NCBI GenBank assembly: GCA_965261915.1
Contig: CBDHDW010000013.1
Coordinates: 2,728,001-2,792,000 of the forward strand
DNA from: JAIBDK01 sp965261915
Lineage (GTDB): Bacteria; Pseudomonadota; Gammaproteobacteria; Arenicellales; Poriferihabitantaceae
Length of the DNA stretch: 64,000 bases
Direction of reading: 5' to 3'
Position numbers and translations under genes: made by a program. The notes beneath the pieces are model-generated. The model searched no databases. It worked only from the letters and a program-made list of their open reading frames with translations, and was not told where the DNA came from. Positions 59,625-64,000 of this stretch are shown in pieces; the first letter of the stretch is position 1; each line of letters begins with the position of its first letter.

Positions 59625-60657
59625 CCTAATTACCACTATAGATAAGTGGCTCTATCCTGTATATAATCACAGTCTATCTATTTAATTCGTAAGGGGGTAT
59701 GTCATGGCGCGTAATAAGGTGCAATTCCAGAAAGGGGTTAGTCTGAACGATTTTATCAAACAGTACGGTACCGAAGACCAATGCTTCGATGCGCTTTATG
59801 CTTGGCGGTGGCCCAAAGGGTTCCAGTGTCCGGCCTGTGGTCACGACAAGTGCTGCCAGCTGACCATCCGTAAACTTCAGCAGTGCAATCGCTGCAATCG
59901 CCAGACATCACTGACGGCTGGAACGATCTTTGAATCCACCAAACTACCGCTCACGCTATGGTTCCAGGGTATCTATCTGATCACACAGGACAAGAAAGGC
60001 ATCTCGGCCATGAAACTGCATCGTCACCTGGGTATTTCCTACAATGCCGCATGGCGGATGAAGCACAAGCTTATGCAGGTGATGATGGAGCGGGATCACA
60101 ATAACAAACTATCCGGGTTGATTGAATTGGATGATGCCTACCTGGGCGGCGAGCGTACCGGGTGCAAGCCGGGACGCGGTGCTGCCGGTAAGACGCCTTT
60201 TGTAGCGGCGGTGGAGACCACGGCCGATCATTGCCCTGTTCGGGTTAAGTTGTCGGTCGTAAAGGGTTTCCGCACAGAAGCGATTAAGTCATGGAGTCAG
60301 CAACATCTGACCGAGGGCAGTACTGTTATCTCCGATGGTTTGGCGTGCTTTAATGCCGTTGTCGAGGCAGGTTGCTTGCATGACAAGATGGTGTGCGGCG
60401 GTGGCAGAGCGTCTGTCGAAAAACCTGAGTTCTATTGGGTCAATACGATTCTGGGTAACTTAAAGAGTTCATTACGCAGTACCTATCATGCTATTCGACC
60501 TAAATATGCTCAGCGATACTTGTCGGAATTTCAGTATCGTTTCAATCGTCGTTTTGATTTGAACGACCTCATTCCCAGGCTTGCTTGCGCGGCACTCAGA
60601 ACGCCACCGATGCCGGAAAACTTGCTGAAGATAGGCTTAGGTTAGATGGTAATTAGG
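59625..60657 (+). mobile_element. IS1595-family element, copy 2 (intact)
   Basis: This is 1033 bp with ends CCTAATTACC/GGTAATTAGG, flanked by the 8-bp duplication TAACACTT (59617-59624 and 60658-60665). It is the full-length relative of the deleted copy at 2652-3595. Confidence 0.95.
59704..60645 (+). CDS. IS1595-family (ISXO2-like) transposase
   Basis: This 313-residue transposase has an N-terminal zinc ribbon (CPACGHDKC and QQCNRCNRQ, residues 46-75). A helix-turn-helix-like middle part follows (GISAMKLHRHLGISYNAAWR), then the ISXO2-like DDE domain with ELDDAYLGGER near 140-150 and VISDGLACFNAV near 208. The C-terminal YLSEFQYRFNRRF holds the late acidic/asparagine region typical of this family. 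The frame is open from end to end, so it may supply transposase also to the deleted copy 1. Confidence 0.93.
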   Translation: MARNKVQFQKGVSLNDFIKQYGTEDQCFDALYAWRWPKGFQCPACGHDKCCQLTIRKLQQCNRCNRQTSLTAGTIFESTKLPLTLWFQGIYLITQDKKGISAMKLHRHLGISYNAAWRMKHKLMQVMMERDHNNKLSGLIELDDAYLGGERTGCKPGRGAAGKTPFVAAVETTADHCPVRVKLSVVKGFRTEAIKSWSQQHLTEGSTVISDGLACFNAVVEAGCLHDKMVCGGGRASVEKPEFYWVNTILGNLKSSLRSTYHAIRPKYAQRYLSEFQYRFNRRFDLNDLIPRLACAALRTPPMPENLLKIGLG

Positions 60658-61359
60658 TAACACTTTGGCAGGAAGTATCGACCCGTTCGGGTCATATTGA
60701 CAGATTGCGTAAACTACACTTGCCCGACATCGGCAAAGCGACCAATATCTTGGGTTACCACAATAAAATTTTGTCGGCAATTGAGAGTAGCGACAAAACA
60801 CGCACCAGAAAAATGATTCGCCAACATCTTTCTGGGACATTGAGTATTGCTGATAATATTGTGGCGAAATACCCAGAATTCTTTGAATAGTAATCCGGAA
60901 AGCTCGCTGTGGCACCCACAAAGTATCCAGTTTATCAGTCGCCGAGCATAGTAAATCGTGCGGGTGTTTCTCTTTCTTTTGCATAACCCACAAAATACCC
61001 ATCGCAACTCACAAGCAACGTGATTTTTTATAAATTCACCTCATTTTTTCGCTCATATTCTCTCAATCATCAATACGACACCAAAAATCCTCTATTTCGG
61101 CACTTTTAACCGCTTTTAGTGGGTTTTAATCTGTTTTATTGCCCATTTAGGTGCAACTCTCCTGTAAAAGTCGCAGTTGTTTGAAAATATTCATCCCGGT
61201 TTTCAGATTATGGCTCATGGCAATCAGATGTGCGCGGGTTTTGTTTCTGGCTAACCCCATGTATCTTGCCTTGCCTAATCCGTGATGCAGTTTGAGCAAA
61301 CCAAAGGTGCGTTCAACCACATAGCGGACACTGCTATACCTTTTATTCTACGTTTTTTG

Positions 61360-62897
61360 GTAACTGCCCAGGTACCCTAAGGAATAATTCTCTTGGAATA
61401 ATTCTCTTGCCTGAGGAATCCCGATGTGATTCATTAAGATTATGATTTTTCCAGACGCACCCAAAGGTTATGTTTCCGTTGAGGCTTATGAAGAGCTGAA
61501 GCAGAAGAATGCACAAACGATAGCCCTGCTTGTGGCTCGCATTGAAGACCTTGAGCGTCGCCTCAGCTTGAACAGCAGCAACAGTAGCAAGCCGCCTTCA
61601 AGCGACGGCCTAAAGAAGCCCAAGGCTGAACCCAGAACCAAAAGTCTGCGGAGAAAATCCGGTAAAAAGTCAGGCGGGCAGAAAAGCCACAAGGGAAGCA
61701 CTCTGTGCCAAACGGCAGACCCCGATCATGTTGAAGATCACTTTCCTTCTGTCTGCGGGCAATGTGGCACGCCCTTATCGCCATCAATGGCCGGGGATTA
61801 CGCCGCACGACAGGTGTTTGACCTGCCCGAGCCACAGCCCTTGGTGACAACCGAACACCGGGCGCATATCTGCCTGTGCGGCCACTGTGGGGAAACAACC
61901 AGGGCGGCGTTTCCTCTGGAGGTGAAGGCACCCGTGCAGTACGGGCCACGCATCGCCGGAGTGGCAACATATCTCCAATGCGCCCATTTCCTGCCGGAAG
62001 ACAGACTGGCGCAAATAATGGCCGATTTGTTCAATGCCCCTTTGGTTCCTGCCACTGTGGCCGCCATGAACCGCAAAGCATCAGAGCGGCTCAAGGGGGT
62101 TGCTTCTCACCTGCAGGATGTGATCGCCCAACAGGTCCACGTCAAACATCTTGACGAGACGGGTTTCCGGATTACGGGGTGCCTGCAATGGCTTCACGTT
62201 GCCTGTACACCGCTTCTGGCTTTCTACCGGGTCAGCAGCAAACGCGGTAATCTGTTATCCAATCTCACGGGCTGTATCGTGCATGATCATTGGCAGCCCT
62301 ACTTCACGCTGGATGGTGTTACCCATGCGTTGTGCAATGCACACCATTTACGGGAACTGCAAGCGTTGGTCGAAATAGAACAGGAAGATTGGGCTGGTCA
62401 GATGCAAAGGCTACTGCGGCGTGCGCACCATGTCACACAGGCCGCGCGGGATAAGGGCGTGGCGGTTTCAACGCCGCTTGTTGCGCTTATTAATCGGCGA
62501 TACGACAGGATCATCACCGCAGCATTGGATTTCCATGAGGAATTGCCTCCACTCGTGCCGCCAAAACCCGGAAGACGGGGGCGCAAGAAGCGACGGACAG
62601 GACATAATCTGGCATTACGATTACGCGATCGCAAGGAAGGCACCCTGCGCTTTCTGACAGATCCCGACGTGCCATTCACAAACAACGAAGCTGAACGCGA
62701 CCTGCGGATGATGAAACTACGTCAGAAAATATCGGGCGGGTTCAGGTCTGAACAAGGGGCAGAGGATTTTGCCACCCTGCGCAGCGTCATCACAACGGCC
62801 AGAAAACAAGGATGGAACATCATCGAAACACTGATGATGCCTGCCGATCAGATTATCGCAACACTGAAATACGCTTAAAAACAACCTGGGCAGTTAC
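61360..62897 (+). mobile_element. IS66-family element (ISBst12-like), copy B
   Basis: This is 1538 bp with ends GTAACTGCCCAGG, flanked by GTTTTTTG on both sides (61352-61359 and 62898-62905). It is the same 8-mer as at copy A, although the surrounding target genes differ. It is 30 bp shorter than copy A owing to fewer coiled-coil repeats at the 5' end of the gene. Confidence 0.93.
61442..62878 (+). CDS. IS66-family transposase TnpC (copy B)
   Basis: A 478-residue transposase, complete, nearly identical to copy A apart from the missing ten residues in the coiled-coil start and scattered substitutions (PDAPKG for SNAPKG, ALINRR for GLINRR, IATLKYA at the end for IAKLKYA). The zinc-finger-like part, VKHLDETGFR and NNEAERDLRMMK are all present. 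Confidence 0.93.
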   Translation: MIFPDAPKGYVSVEAYEELKQKNAQTIALLVARIEDLERRLSLNSSNSSKPPSSDGLKKPKAEPRTKSLRRKSGKKSGGQKSHKGSTLCQTADPDHVEDHFPSVCGQCGTPLSPSMAGDYAARQVFDLPEPQPLVTTEHRAHICLCGHCGETTRAAFPLEVKAPVQYGPRIAGVATYLQCAHFLPEDRLAQIMADLFNAPLVPATVAAMNRKASERLKGVASHLQDVIAQQVHVKHLDETGFRITGCLQWLHVACTPLLAFYRVSSKRGNLLSNLTGCIVHDHWQPYFTLDGVTHALCNAHHLRELQALVEIEQEDWAGQMQRLLRRAHHVTQAARDKGVAVSTPLVALINRRYDRIITAALDFHEELPPLVPPKPGRRGRKKRRTGHNLALRLRDRKEGTLRFLTDPDVPFTNNEAERDLRMMKLRQKISGGFRSEQGAEDFATLRSVITTARKQGWNIIETLMMPADQIIATLKYA

Positions 62898-63813
62898 GTT
62901 TTTTGTTGCTCCCTTAATGGCGTGTTGCGATAGGCTCGGTGCAGGATTCTATTGTTTGTCTTACCCAGTTTCTCGTCATTGTCTTTGTTGGCGCTTGTGC
63001 CCTGTGGGTATAGGCACTGTCTGCATAAACTTGTCCGCGCCTATCGCCTAACAGATGTTCAAACTCCCCAAAATCATGCACTGAATCATGCACATTGCCA
63101 GGGGTAGTGGTCATTTTCTTGATAAAGCCATCTTCATCGGTATTGGCGTGCAGCTTAAATCCATAGGTGCTTTTACGCTTACCGTCCGCCGCCGTTTTCA
63201 CGTTCCAGGCCGCTTCCGGGTCTTGGGTATTGTCGCCTTGTTGGTTCTTTTTAGGACGGCATTGCTTCGCTTCAATCACAGTCGCATCGATAATATTGAC
63301 CGAGCCTGTGACAACAATAATACTGTTTTTAGCGAGATGGTTATTGATTTGTTCCAATAAAGAATCCAGCAGATTTTCGGTGTGTCATAAGTTCCGAAAC
63401 CGCCAAATAGTGGAATGATCCGGTACTGCATCACTGAGACTCAAACCAATAAACTGGCGGAATAGTAAATCTCGGGCTAGCTGCTCTTCTAAGGCTTCAT
63501 CGCTTAAGTTATACCAGGCTTGTAAAATGAGTATCTTAAACATCATCAAAGGTGGGTATGCCGGCACACCACGCTTGCTGGCATAAAGATGGCTGAGTGT
63601 GGTTTCGATCTGTTTCCAATCGATAATTTCATGCACATCATCTAACTTAGACAATGATTTATGCTCAATTAGAAGGGCATCTGCGAACGAGTATTGGGCG
63701 GTTTGTTTCCAAGACATTTGGCGGTATCCTCATGGTTTAGTGCTCAAGCGTTTAGTGAATGAACATCTTTTCACCATTTTAACGCTGCCCTGGGTAGATT
63801 TATGCAAAGGTCA

Positions 63814-64000
63814 CTCTAAGGACAAAGAAACGCCAAAGTCCTGCTCCAGGTGCTGCACACTGCCGCGCTTACTCTTAGGATTGACAATGCGTGCCATCAC
63901 ACAATGGAACAGGGCTTCATGGGAAGCACGATACCGCCTCTGCGACAACAGGGTATCGAACGACAACTGGCGATAGACCGCGCCATACACCTCATGGATA
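63814..64000 (-). pseudogene. IS1634-family transposase fragment, second copy (cut by window edge)
   Basis: The complement matches 11499-11680 of the first IS1634-type copy closely (segments IHEVYGAVYRQLSFDTLL, FHCVMARIANPKSKRGSVQQ, LEQDFGVSLSL). It is interrupted at 63813 by the IS5-type element. The remainder lies beyond the window. Confidence 0.88.

Larger units (their letters stand above)
59476..60890 (+). pseudogene. GntR-family regulator (FCD domain), broken by IS1380 and IS1595
   Basis: The part before the IS1595 insertion reads RRILDLQRIALEREKDLNQF then SWLDSGFHEALCAATGNITL. After it the frame continues WQEVSTRSGHIDRLRKLHLP, DIGKATNILGYHNKILSAIE and a stop at 60890. Removing the IS1595 element and one 8-bp duplication joins the two halves without frameshift into a FCD ligand-binding domain (FHEALCAATGN and HxxIxxAIE). 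The N-terminal winged helix is gone, cut off by IS1380 copy C. FCD regulators usually sense small carboxylates or sugar acids. Confidence 0.85.
61147..63717 (-). pseudogene. IS5-family transposase in several pieces
   Basis: Reading on the minus strand, 63717-63385 gives the N-terminal domain: SWKQTAQYSFADALLIEHKS and AYPPLMMFKILILQAWYNLS. 63357-62914 gives SVNIIDATVIEAKQCRPKKN, YGFKLHANTDEDGFIKKM and GQVYADSAY, which hold the catalytic aspartates. A stop and a frameshift separate these parts. IS66 copy B interrupts the gene at 62897-61360. After it, 61351-61147 gives SVRYVVERTFGLLKLHHGLG and RYMGLARNKTRAHLIAMSHN, the C-terminal part with the catalytic glutamate. Confidence 0.82.
60975..63813 (-). 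mobile_element. IS5-family element with nested IS66 (approximate ends)
   Basis: The right terminus near 63813 (complement GACCTTTGCATAAATCTACC) and a related left terminus near 60975 (CTTTTGCATAACCCAC) enclose a broken IS5-type transposase on the minus strand and the IS66 copy B. Its right side abuts IS1634 sequence at 63814. Its left side abuts the 3' region of the GntR remnant, so the locus has been rearranged after insertion. The ends are approximate. Confidence 0.65.

Overview
The window is a chromosomal stretch of a gammaproteobacterium that is heavily loaded with insertion sequences. Housekeeping genes are of gammaproteobacterial type and order: cytochrome c4 next to engB, proA, holA-lptE, dnaG-rpoD-tRNA, leuS, folD. 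Between them lie at least five IS elements with definable ends or intact transposases, in two or three copies each, plus many broken ones. The genus cannot be named from sequence alone. A marine or host-associated lineage with weak purifying selection against transposons would fit.

Layout. 1-8.9 kb: core metabolism and replication genes (homocysteine methyltransferase end, deacetylase, malonyltransferase, folD, cytochrome c4, engB, proA, holA, lptE), with one deleted IS1595 copy. 9.0-16 kb: an IS1380 copy, then a resolvase split by an IS1634-type element that left a 217-bp target duplication and itself carries an IS66 element. 16-20 kb: a graveyard of ISAs1, ISL3, IS630 and ISNCY-like fragments. 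20.2-21.9 kb: a second IS1380 copy with intact 5-bp target duplication. 22-25 kb: plasmid-derived cargo (broken RepC-type replication initiator, HicAB toxin-antitoxin pair, one unknown gene). The 15-26 kb stretch is bracketed by two direct copies of a 972-bp IS5-type element.

26-39 kb is quieter: a 2-aminoethylphosphonate-type ABC transporter (binding protein, ATPase, fused permease), a convergent Na/phosphate cotransporter, an RDD membrane protein, a Kef-like antiporter and a 1252-residue hydantoinase/5-oxoprolinase. 39.6-50.8 kb is an accessory island ending at the 3' end of a CAU tRNA. It holds broken regulators, a membrane-anchored dCTP-deaminase-like protein that lacks the catalytic glutamate, a Fic protein, and a very AT-rich four-gene operon. 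That operon is a variant DNA-sulfur-modification (Dnd) system: a protein with RNA polymerase alpha-CTD-like and winged-helix domains, DndC, DndD, and a DndE domain fused to a HerA-type ATPase. It has no dndB and no dndFGH. This is the most interesting part of the window.

50.8-57.8 kb returns to core genes: tRNA, rpoD (with a long lysine/alanine-rich N-terminal tail built from perfect 90-bp DNA repeats), dnaG and leuS. 57.8-64 kb is a third IS1380 copy, a GntR regulator split by an intact IS1595, and an IS66-in-IS5-in-IS1634 nest. The first and third IS1380 copies are in opposite orientation, and their lptE-side and leuS-side flanks carry the same 5-bp sequence. Re-inverting the 47 kb between them restores the conserved leuS-lptE-holA order, so the whole middle of this window appears to be an IS-mediated chromosomal inversion.
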